A program made the translations under genes and the position numbers. The notes below the pieces were generated by a model. It worked only from the letters and a program-made list of their open reading frames with translations. It did no database searches and was not told the DNA's origin. 64,000 nucleotides of DNA from NCBI GenBank assembly GCA_017354895.1, contig CP071497.1:1922001-1986000 (forward strand), written 5' to 3'. Source of the DNA: Podospora comata (taxonomy: Eukaryota; Ascomycota; Sordariomycetes; Sordariales; Podosporaceae). How positions within the stretch are numbered: the stretch's first letter is position 1; every line of letters starts with the position of its first letter. Below are positions 36,252 to 46,900 of the stretch, piece by piece.

Positions 36252-37296
36252 TGTTAACGTGTAGGTACCACTAAGTGCCCTATTTACTGCCCTACAGATT
36301 GATATTACAGTGGGCAGTACTGCTATAAGCAGTAACGGAATTTCCCGGCTTGGATCCCTCTAGAATGTTCATTACAAGGGACTCTTGCCTAGGCTTACAG
36401 GGCTACTGTGGCCTAAAGCTTAGTCAACGGATGCTACAACCTTTGTGACGAACCCTTATCCAGAACCTCTGAAAGGGATACTGGTTGAAGGCACTTCTGA
36501 ATAATCGTGGTTCGGTGCAGCTAAACAGTGCACAACAAGATGTCTCAATGTAAACACTAGATACCGTGAATATAAGCTTGAATTACATACTGCGGAACTG
36601 TCTATCTACACCAGCCAGTTCCTCCGTATATATAGACCCGGTGCCAAGCCTGGCACTGTCCTGGATTGATAGACTCGACCATCGATCCTATCGATACTGT
36701 CCCTTTTGGGATTGACTCTTCTGGATCGATCCTCGATCCCAATGATCCTGTTCTGATTGGTCCTTGCTCCTGTACTAATGATTGGTCCGTGGTGCGCCTG
36801 CGCCCCACTGAGTGTCAAGCCGTGACAACCTTCCAAAGTAGCTGCAAGCTTACGCAATAAGCTGCTATAATGGTGCGATCTATAGGGCACCTTTGCCACT
36901 AAAGGTCCGATGGATTTCCATGAGGTTTTTACTAGACCCACTAAAGCCCACTAATTACCTTGAGTGGTATAGGGGCTTTCGGGGCTTACAGGACCCACAG
37001 TAGGCCTATGAAGGCCTATATATAAACCTTTCTCCTCTCCTGTAGAATAGTTTTCCTTTCTTTTCTTAAGGGCAAAAGGCAAAGAGCAAAGAGTCAAGGC
37101 AAAGGCTAAGGCCAAAGGCCAAGACCAAAGGCAATAAAGACAATTCTTACTCTTTATACCTGACTGTATTACAGTGCTTTTCTTTTCCTTCGGCACTGCC
37201 GTCGTATCTTTCCGCTTTCGCTTGCGCACTGCTGTATCCTACAGCAACCCTGTATAGGTTCTATATTATAGGCCTATCAGGGCATACCAGCTAATA
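36252..37296 (+). mobile_element. X: solo LTR of a second retroelement family inside R1 gag, split by another solo LTR
   Basis: Two halves, 36,252-36,443 and 36,828-37,296 (about 660 bp in all), begin TGTTAACGTG and end CAGCTAATA, the expected TGTTA...TAACA ends allowing one RIP-type change. The flanks TTTAC/TTTAT form a 5-bp duplication, and the R1 gag continues on both sides. A TATA box (CTATATATAAA at about 37,016) and AATAAAG at about 37,132 show + orientation. A purine-rich AAGGC/AAAGG repeat runs 37,070-37,135. It is mostly free of RIP. The first ~170 bp recur at 63,422-63,592. Confidence 0.75.
36444..36827 (-). repeat. solo LTR inside LTR X
   Basis: 384 bp, TGTGACGAACCCTT...GCCGTGACA, with exact 5-bp duplication ACCTT (36,439-36,443; 36,828-36,832). 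R/U5 agrees with the Gypsy LTRs of this window; U3 is a different module made of ATCGAT/GATC-rich words (36,655-36,750). Almost unmutated, so one of the youngest insertions here. Confidence 0.88.
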
Positions 37297-37481
37297 TTTA
37301 TGTAAGGTACTAATCTCCTGGTGGAGTATAGTATTTTTTTTGTAAGGGAATCGTAAGAGATGCGTGACTTATCTTTAAGCTCTTGAATACGAGTAAGGAG
37401 CTGGTCGATAGTAGTATTTCCGACCATAGCGTCTAATTACCTTTAACTTATCTGTAACAGAGTTAAAGTAAGTATATAACA

Positions 37482-37808
37482 TGTTTCGAACTTCTACACA
37501 GAATCTCTAAAAGAGATACTAGTCGAAGGCGCTTCTAAATAATCCTAGTTCGCTACAGCTAAATAGTGCACAACCAAAATATCTCAATATAAACACAAGA
37601 TGCCGTAAATATAAGCTATAACTATATACTGCGGAACTATCTATAAGCTATCTAGTTCCTCCGTATATATAGACCTTCCCAGAGTCGTGATCATCTGATC
37701 AGCTGTCCTGTGCTGTGATTAGCTCTCCTGCGTGTTTCCCCGATTGGCCCCAGTTTCCGTGGTTCCACAACCAATCGTTATTTTCGTCCATATACCAGGG
37801 TTGTGATA
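37482..37808 (-). repeat. 5' LTR of R1
   Basis: About 327 bp, mutated TGTTTCGAAC start, TCCTCCGTATATATAGACC in the middle, ending GGTTGTGATA. The inner side is followed leftward by the gag leader that also follows the F1 5' LTR. U3 (37,680-37,808) is a further module rich in CTGATCAGCT-like words. Confidence 0.75.
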
Positions 37809-38259
37809 CTAACTCTTCATGGAATTCAGATGCATAATCTTAATATTTTTTGGCTTTAAATCAATAATTAAATAGAAAATGTATTTTAAAAAATTGTTAA
37901 GGATTTTGAAACTAATAAAAGATTTATTAATATTATTATAGAGTTTAAAGATTTTAAATGAATAAAAAAATTAAGTTAAATATAAGATTTATTTTTTTAA
38001 TTAAAGTAAAAATAACTAATACCGCAATAATATAAGATTATCAAAAAGAACTTATTAATAGTTCAAGATAACGAAAATCTTTAAAAGGAATTCTTGTATA
38101 AATATTTTATAATTCTAGACTTCTTTACTATATCTCCTATCAAAAGATTCACTAACTGTCAAGACCTAACTAACTCGGTCCCTACAAACAAAGAAAAGAA
38201 AATGTTGAATGGAATAAATAGTAAATTAATGTTTATTATAATATTTTCTTTCATGATAT

Positions 38260-38591
38260 TGTAGGAATTTTTTATACTGGTCTACTTTTAATATAATACA
38301 AAAATTGGGTTTTTTATGTGGTATCTTTTCAAGGGTTTGTAGCGCTATTATTTAAGCCTTTGATACGCTATTATTTAAAGCTATTTTAGCTCTTTGGTGC
38401 TGGCATGAACTTTGCCATTTTATTAGTAGATAAAGTTATTATTACTGTTGTTAACATTATATTATAGCATTTGTTGATATATATTGTTTTTTAGCACTGT
38501 ATTTCCTTTTTAAAATTAGTAACTACAAAGATATGGACAAATAAACACTAATGAATGATTAAAACTGATAAAATACAATTTGATTTCTACA
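38260..38591. repeat. candidate solo LTR or MITE (TGTAG...CTACA)
   Basis: 332 bp bounded by TGTAGGAA and TTTCTACA, flanked by ATAT on both sides, so that the inverted word TTTYATGATATTGTAG is formed at the ends. The size and TG...CA ends suit a small LTR; a MITE is the alternative. No second copy was found in the window. Confidence 0.35.
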
Positions 38592-40492
38592 ATATCATAA
38601 AAGTAAATATAAATCCTCTATAATAAAATATTTAATAAATACAGATTTAGTTCTATGATAGATAATAAATTCTTTTTACTTACTTATTTGTAGACTTCAT
38701 AGTATATATAAGCTCTATAGATCATAGAGCTTCTGAGATAATATTATAATTGAAAAATTGATAATATTTATGAGGTTTTAGAGACTAAAATAACTAAAGT
38801 AAAGTTTGAACATCTATAGTAAACCGAGGTTCCGAAAAGCTAGGCGTTAATGTTAATATTTTGTAGTAGTAAGATAGTAGTACTTTATTTGAATGACTAT
38901 CATTCTATAATAGTACCATAATAATTCTTTATACCATCTATACTTTACTTAATCTAATATATTGATTTAATATTTAATTTTAAAGAGAAAATAACTTAAG
39001 ATTCATTAAAAATCTAGAGGGCTATAAAACCTTAATTTCAATTTTATTTATTACAAATTCTTTTGATTTATAACTGTAATGAATATTTTTATTAAAAAAA
39101 GAAGAGAATTTTAAGGGCTATAGAATCTAGGCTTACATAGTAGTGGATATAGTATTTTAAAAGCGAAGTAAATTTCGATTATAATATTTAATAGTAATTA
39201 GGCACTAAAAGCATATAAATCATGAAGTTATCATATTAAAATATACTAAAAGTAATTATTATGACATAAGTTTATGGAGTCTTTAGTAAATACAGTAAAC
39301 TTACAAATCTCAAAATATTATAATAAACAAAGGTTAAAATAAAGCCTTTATAGGTCCTTAATTTTTCTATGACTTTTTTGAAAGCCTTTTATATTTCTAT
39401 AATTCAATACTTACTAAAAATATCGAGACAACCGAATAAAAATATTCTTTTCACGATCCTAATATTTAATATTAGTTATTTTAATACTTGAAGGCTTTTG
39501 TATTTGACAGTACAGGTATATGTATGATATGACCACTATATGTCCGCCTTCAACTACTAAGTTAATAAATTTATATAATATAGTATTGTGACTTAACTTT
39601 TCAAGTACCTTTTATATTATTTATTATTGATAATGTTATTAATAATTTCTTCACTGTTAACTTATCCGTGAATAATTTAAATAATACTTTTACATGTTAC
39701 TTTTCTATATCTTTTTAAGAAGTATACCGTCCTTTATTTTTAATACATCCCTTTTACATTTATTAACTAAGTTCTTAAAGTATATTACTTGAATTTTTAT
39801 ATTCAACAACTTGAATATTAATTAGTTTATTAATTTTATATGATCAATAATTTTCTCTTTACTACTGTTAATAAATACGCTTAGGAAAACGGCGCTGAAG
39901 CGTAATATAAAAAGACGGATATAATAGCTTTGGCTACTATAGAAATAGTAAAGTAAACGCTAATAATAACGTACCAAAATGACTTTCAATAATAGAATAT
40001 AAAAATAAAACTATTTCAGTATCAGTTGAAGAACTAGTGAATATAATGAACTACTACCTTAGTAGTAAAGGAATTTAATATTAATATAATATCACTCCCC
40101 ATCAAATATTGAAAAAACTTACTACTTATAATGAAAAAAAAACTCCGGTGTATTAAATACTATGTTATATTGAAAACCAGACTTATTTTTTTTTATATTA
40201 TAAAAACTACATAACCTGTATGATCTAAAAACTATACTATTTTAGCTTTTGAAATGTTGATTTTACTAATTGGTGGATAAATATTAATAGATGAATATAT
40301 TTTAACATTTTGCGATTAATAAAATTTAATAATTTCTTTTAAAATATTCTAACCGCAAGCTACTCATTAAAAAGAGTATAGCTTCAAAAAGTTCATAAGA
40401 GATTTAAACTAATGAAAAGGCTTATTAACATTATAATTTAGCATAAAAATCTTGAAAAAATAACATAATTGAGTATCGAATTTATTCAGATA

Positions 40493-40590
40493 CATGGTAT
40501 AGCACTGCTATAGCAAATGGCATAGCACTATCACACATACTTTATAGCTTTCCCACTACTCGTTAGCATTTTAAGATAGTTTATATTAAG
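40493..40590 (-). repeat. 100-bp repeat, inverted relative to 49,310-49,413
   Basis: The reverse complement shares the blocks GAGTAGTGGGAAAGCT, AAGTATGTGTG and TAGTGC with 49,310-49,413, with scattered differences. Probably pieces of one further LTR family. Confidence 0.5.
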
Positions 40591-40599
40591 ATGTTCTAT

Positions 40600-42360
40600 T
40601 TTTATCGCTAGAAAAAGCCTGATTAAAGCGAATATTGTAAGCCGTCTCCCGTAGTTTCGATAGCGTAAAGGAGTTAAAAAGAACTAAGCGTAAAGAGTAG
40701 TTTATTCGTTCGGCTTTTTTAAGGATTATTCTATAGCGGAGTTTTCTACTACCGTTCCTTCCAACTTCAATTTTTGAATACGTCCTTAATTTTTAATTAG
40801 CCTTTTAGCCTTTCCGTAAATTCTAATATAGCAGGTCCTTCCTTTTTAATTACCTAAAGTATCGCTAGCAATACGTCTCTACTTTTTAAGGTAATTAAGG
40901 CGTGTAGCGCTATTTATATTTGGATTTCTTTATATGTGTTAACTTTATAATATAGTATATAGTATATAAACTATTACGTTAAAAGCACAGGTTCAATTTC
41001 CGCTAAAGTTCTAACGTATTGAGACTTTTCGTTTTAAAAACTTTTAATATATTCTTTTTACTTATTTTAGTTTTAGTTGGTCTAAGTATTACCAGTAGAA
41101 TTGTTCTACTTTATTTTAGGTAATTAAGGTTCATTATTAGTTATGCGAGTTATTTATGATTAAGTATCCTAATTCGTGAATTAATGATTTTAATCATTTT
41201 TATTAAATTATAAATTTAATATATTGTTTATATTATACGGCTTCTTTTCCTTTTCGATTACTTTCTATATATTAACTTTACTTACTGGTAATGTAGGCTT
41301 TAAAAAGTAAAATATAAAAGGTATATGACCGTAAACGTATGGTATTAAATAGCTTCATGTTGAACACTATTTCCACTATTTTTCTTTTAACCTCATATAA
41401 ACCTATTTTCCTTTAGTCTAGCTTTTTACTACATTTCTTAGTAGATAAATTATATATAGAAAGGAAGATTATATCTCCTCTTTCAAGGCGAAGTTCCTCG
41501 GCTTTTTAGTGTTATAGTGTTTTTACATTTTTCTTTTTAAACTTTAGTTTCTCTTAAAATTTATTATAAAATATACATAATTTATTTACTTTTTAGCTTT
41601 AGCACTAGATACTTTAATACTAGGTCCCCACAGTAGGTCTACTTTATATCCAAGATTGATAAAGAACGGCGTAGCCTCGATTATCTTTATTAACGATATA
41701 TTATATATTAGCTATATCATAAATAATAATTTAATTTCATTGTTTTATATAACATTAGTATAATTCCGTAAGTATTATATCATAATTTAATTGAGCTGTT
41801 CCGTTTGATTTTTTATTTAAGAGTAATAAGCTAAAAACGCTTTACTTATTTCCTTTCGCTTCGTTATTAAGGCTTTTTAAACCTTTAATACGAGTTGAAT
41901 ATTACGGTCCGTAGTAAGCTTTTCTAACTGTATTCATATTACTATAATATACCGTAATACTATATCCGGTAATGATTTTACCGACTAAGTCTCCTTATAA
42001 GGTAATAGGTATATTTATTTAGTAAGCTTATTAATTATCGTTAATATATTTCTATACTTAACGTCGATTATGATGTTGTTTAAGTTCATAATTTAATAAT
42101 AAAATTCATAATAATTAACTTTATAAATACTCCGTGATGCATAATAACTCTTAGAATCTGGAAAGCTTATACCTCGTAGCTCTGTTTTATTATATATATA
42201 GTATAGTTAAATAAATTTATTAACGTTATTTTTAACCCATAGTTAATTAAAGTATTATTTAATTTTTTCTATAGTCTTAACGATGTTTATATATCTTCCA
42301 AACTTTGACCTATACATTGCTATTATTGATACTGTTTTATTACTTAATTCTATGTATATT
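40600..42360 (-). mobile_element. R2: partial Ty3/Gypsy element, reverse, broken
   Basis: Reads in parallel with R1 from its 3' region (22.6-24.4 kb): the tRNA-like sequence at 40,941-41,010, then the pol 3' part (41,240-42,360) with the same order of words as R1. It is cut by an LTR at 42,361. Heavily mutated with many breaks. Confidence 0.7.
40941..41010 (+). repeat. tRNA-like sequence (antisense to R2)
   Basis: 70 nt with a perfect 7-bp acceptor arm AACTTTA/TAAAGTT and a T-arm around GGTTCAATTTCC. The preceding words GGATTTC and TTATAT...GTTAAC match the leader of copy b in F1, so it is the same unit. Only one unit is recognised in R2. Confidence 0.55.
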
Positions 42361-42780
42361 TGTGACGAGCCCCTATCTAGAACCTCTGAAAGAGATACTG
42401 GTTAAAGGCACTTCTGAACAATCCTGGTTCGGTACAGCTAAACAGTGTACAACAATGGCTTGTCTCGATCACAACAGTCTAGAGACCAACGATTGTGACT
42501 TGTATTGCATACTGCGGAACTGTCTATCTACACCAGCCAGTTCCTCCGTATATATAGATCCTGGGGCCCTGAGGTGCTCGCCCTGCTACGGCCCCGATCA
42601 CTCATAGCACATTACATCCTGCAAAGTGCTCGTCGTGCTATGCCTCTGATCATCCGTAGCATCTTGTATCCTGCAGAGTGCTCGTGTATCTTCGCGCCAT
42701 AGCACTTTCGTCCAGCCCTGATTGGCTAGGGACATCCTGCGCCACATGTGGCGCGACCTGCCGTTGGGTTAACTGTGACA
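42361..42780 (-). repeat. Gypsy-family LTR with a GC-rich U3
   Basis: 420 bp, TGTGACGAGCCCC...TTAACTGTGACA. R/U5 matches the family. U3 (42,560-42,770) is unrelated to the others: repeated words such as GTGCTCG and ATAGCAC, and CATCCTGC. Hardly mutated. The flanks (ATATT and GCAGG) do not match, so the insertion site has been rearranged or the LTR is a remnant of a larger element. Confidence 0.8.
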
Positions 42781-43680
42781 GCAGGATACTTTAATAAAAC
42801 ACGGTTATTACGGTTAACTTAATCAGGGCTTTTAAGGATATCGAGATTAATTGCTTTTCGTATATCTTTATAAAATCAAATATTCATGCTAATAGTAGGT
42901 ATTCTTTTTCTATAGTTCCTAATACTATTAAACTAACTTCTATAAATTTCGTAGGTCGTAGTTTCATATTTATTAATCAATATAACTACTATATTTCTTT
43001 TATTGAATAAACTATTTTATATTAGCATTCTCTAATTCTTAATATTCAGTACTCCTTTCGACTTTATAAAACCTACCTTTATTTTTTCACGGATTAATTT
43101 TGTTTAATTAGTTTTAAAGGGGGCTCGATATAGTTAAAAAGAATTATCGTTATTAAAAGTGAATACTCAATATATTATTAATATTACCAACATTTATACT
43201 TTCCAGTTAGTCGAATTTATATACTAATAAACTTGATTTTCTTTAATCTCGAAGGGTTTAACTCGCTATTAAAACTATTTGCGCGTTAATCTACTAAATA
43301 AGTTATAACTGTGATAAAAGCGTAAATGTACTCGATTTTGAATATTGAACTTAATTTATCGGTAGTAATTATTATAGCGAAATGTTTTACGAAACATAAC
43401 GTTAGGCTCAGCATTTTTTTAACTATTAAAATACCAACTATTTTCATAGTAGTAAAGTTAATATTATTATTAGATTTACAGGCCCAAAGCTATAATACTT
43501 TATAAGCTATTGTTCTAATAACTATTATATAAGCGTTGTTTAATTCTTACTATAAATCGCTGATTAGACTTATCTGTCGTTCTTCCGGATTTTCAAAATA
43601 AAAAAAGCGAATGGCTATTTAAACTGTTTAATTCTTACGTCTTACTATATTATTAATTTTAAACTAATAAGCGGTGGTTT
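42781..43680. other. AT-rich decayed sequence
   Basis: No gene. Low-complexity RIP-like sequence that could be retroelement coding DNA in reverse, but I could not align it with R1 or F1 by eye. Confidence 0.4.
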
Positions 43681-43689
43681 TCAAACAAT

Positions 43690-46600
43690 ACATTCCCTTA
43701 ATATATCTCACTAAGACAATGATATATTGTCTGCATGACATACTTGTTTACTTATATATTTTAAAGAAATATAAACGGTCCGTACGAACGATACTCACTA
43801 TATTATACGGAGCCAGACTTGTAATTAAAAGACTAAGTTTTACGTGTAAAAATGATACATTTATGATATTTAACATCGCTAAGAAAAATTTATGCAGAGT
43901 TTACGAAAAATATGGTATTGAAACATTGATTTTATACTGGAAATTTAAATACATGATTGAATTCATTTATAACTTTCATCTTTTATCCGATAATTATGCG
44001 GAGGTAGAAAAATACTTTATATTTATTTAACTCCCTAAATTAAAAAATATGAAGTTCCGGTAAAGTAAGAAGAAAAGTAGGGATTTCAGAACTTAAAAAG
44101 CAACTTTAAAGGACTTATTATTTGAATTAAAGTAAATATGTCAGAAGTATTATCGAATGCTAAATAAAATAACAAATTAAAACTAAGAAATCATCATGGT
44201 TCTCTTCTTAAAAAGTTTAGGAAAAGTTCATTGAAAATTCTTGATTTATAATAAGAAGTTAATTATTATTTTTGAGTTATTTAGGGAATCAAAACCGTAT
44301 TTCAATAAAGTTAAATACGAAACATAGAATTATATTATTTATAAAAATTAAAATTTTTATTATTGTTAAGATTATTATGGTTGAGTAAATTAAATAGTCG
44401 ATGTTTTTTCTCAAAACTTAATTTAAATAAATAAATAAAAAAACCTTGGAAAACGCTACACTTGACCGGCAAATTAATTAGTATAAAAATGTATCAAAAA
44501 AGATTATTACTATTATTTGAGCAAACGGTGAAGGGTTCTTTTCAATATTCACTTTGGCCGTAAATAGAGTTTTACGCTATATAAAGAAATAGATTACTTT
44601 TAATTAATATGAACAAAACCCAAAAAATAGGACGATTAAATAATATTAATACGAAGAATTAAAGTTGTAAAGTATTTACAACGATAGTTAAAGACGATGA
44701 TATGATTAAAATCCCGCTTGTATCAAGAGAATGTTACAACGGTATTAATCAAAGAAACCTACGAATTAAACTTCGGAAAATATATAAATATTCATAAAAT
44801 TTTGATAAAGATTAAATAATACTTTGATTAAGCGAAATTTGAATGAAAAAACATAAAAGAACCTATTTATTTATTTAACAATTATAAAAACTAAGAGTTA
44901 TAAAGTATAAACTTTATAGATTCTTCAAGTTATTATTAATAATTAAATAAATTTAAAGTTTAATTACGAAAAAACTTTATTATTAGAGTACTATAGTTTG
45001 AAAATCCAATAATCAATGTTCAATATAGTAGTATACTAATACTAATCGATAGTTTTATTAAGTAAATGTAGCTCTTACTTTATGAAAAGACTTAAATAGT
45101 AAAGAGACTATGGAATATAGTATATATATATAACCGCAAAAGTTTATTATAAATCGTGATTTAAAATTTATATTCAACTTTTAAAAAGCGTTGATAAAAT
45201 GTTAAAGCTAAAAAGTAGAGTATTATTTGTTTACTACCCTTCAACTGACGGATAAGCAGAACGCCTTAATAAAAGTTATGAAGTAGTATTTACGGAACTA
45301 TATGTGTTTTAAGAAAAATAATCAGGTTAACTAGTTAGTTATCATAAAATTGAAATAGAAAATATTCTTAATAGTAATAATAGAAGTTGTATTTTCTTCG
45401 TACATGATGAATACAAAATAAACCTATATCAAAGACTTAATGTAGAGGTATTTAAGGCTACGGTTAAGGTAAATAAATTTTATATATTGCATAATAAGTT
45501 CAAGGAAAAATTAAAATTTATATTAAAAAAATAAGTATTACAATTTTAACAGGTTGAAAACACGTTACTTTAAAAGAGGAAATATAATTATTCTTTTTCC
45601 TACATTTTATAGATTAGATTATCAAGTAAAAAGTTCAAGTATAAGAAAATTAGGTTAGTTTAAGTTAAAAGAAAATATGGGAAAATTATATAAATTTAAA
45701 TAACTTGATATACTATATTTATGGTAATATATTTGTCTATTTTATTTTTGAAATTTATATTTTTAATAAATAAAACTACCATCTAGGAAATAATAAATGA
45801 TAAAGAAAATACAAAGTGAACTGATACTGAATTTTTATATTAGTAAAATATGATGATCATATTTTATATAATGGTTAAAATATACATTAAAAATAATTCA
45901 TGAAAATTATTCAATTACATTTATTATTTTAAAGATAAACGAGTTTATTATAGTACCGGATTGGTTAAAAAAGAGCTACCTATATTAGGATTTCAGGAAG
46001 GGTCAGAAAACTAGTTGGAAATCAGCAAGGGATATAGAAAGGAAAAATTGAAGAGGGTAATAGTCACGGAGGTATTTATTTCGGAGGGCTTAATAGGATA
46101 ATAAATTAGGTGAATGACTCTCGTTCCTTCTCTTTAAGGAGCCGGGACTCATGAAAAAAAGGGAGCACGAATTCGAGCCTCAAAAAGTATAGTTATACTT
46201 TGAAACGGAGAGATTTATTGAAATAACCTATTTTTAACATCTAAACTTTCTTTTTCCTTAACAAAAGGACAAACTATAAAATTAATAAAAGAAACGAAAA
46301 AGCCTAATGAAAGAAACTACGATCTATAGTATAGATGTTGTAGTAGTTCAGGGCTATCTTAATATATAGTAAATAACAGTCCTATTAAAAAAGATATGTA
46401 TTAAAGATTATTTTCTTAATAGTATATATATCAAAGTAGTATCAAAATTCGGACTTTCAAAAAGGTTATAACCTACACAAAAAAGCTAGGATACTTGTCA
46501 GTTTTACTTATAATATGTTAAAAGATCTTGAGGGTTAACAAGTAAAAAACTAAATCATCTAATAAAGCGCCTAAACCCTTTCATCTTACATTAATTAAAC

Positions 46601-46900
46601 ACTTATAAATTTAGGCTTTGAAAAAAACTAAGTTAAGCATTTTTAAAACGTAAATGTTATTAAAAAGGACTTTAACTCATGATTTTGAAGTATTCAAACT
46701 AGAAAAGTCTAGAGATAAATTAACGAAGGCGGAAGTTTTTACAGAAGCGTATAGTAACGGTAGTACGATAATAGTTAAAAAGAAAAGTCAAAGGGTATAC
46801 AGCTAAAATATACTACATGAATTTCTAATTGAATAGAGCTATGATTGCTAGTATATTAACGTTTTTGTATCTTCAAACGTGTTAATTAAGTTTTCCAGTC
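43690..46900 (+). mobile_element. F2: partial Ty3/Gypsy element, forward, broken
   Basis: Follows F1 from within reverse transcriptase (43,730 matches 31,720), through RNase H (44,160-44,520) and integrase (44,850-45,500), to the 3' region (46,000-46,150 resembles 34,440-34,600). No LTR pair was found for it. It is more diverged than F1, with changes beyond the CpA type, and so probably older. Many breaks. Confidence 0.7.

Larger units (their letters stand above)
21808..37808 (-). mobile_element. R1: Ty3/Gypsy chromovirus-type LTR element, reverse, broken and nested
   Basis: Fossil LTR retrotransposon read on the minus strand: 5' LTR 37,482-37,808, gag start 37,302-37,481, gag 36,251-35,874 and 28,149-27,500, protease-RT-RNase H-integrase from there down to about 23,400, a long 3' region with two tRNA-like sequences, and 3' LTR remnant 21,808-22,188. 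Order and identity come from side-by-side reading against the forward copy F1. It is split by a solo LTR carrying F1 (28,150-35,868) and by LTR X (36,252-37,296). Heavily RIP-mutated with very many breaks and no usable frame. It must be the oldest layer in this stack because the others lie inside it. Confidence 0.85.
37809..40600. other. AT-rich region, mostly unrecognised
   Basis: Very AT-rich DNA with no coding capacity and no clear match to the other elements in the window, apart from a candidate solo LTR (38,260-38,591) and a 100-bp repeat near its right end (40,493-40,590). It may be older decayed transposon sequence. Confidence 0.5.

Noticed and set aside
36951-37229. 92-codon minus-strand frame inside LTR X
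   Set aside because: Opposite to the inferred X transcript and within an LTR; no family match.
43674-44030. 118-codon frame as a possible gene
   Set aside because: Overlaps the reverse-transcriptase part of the fossil F2; not an independent gene.
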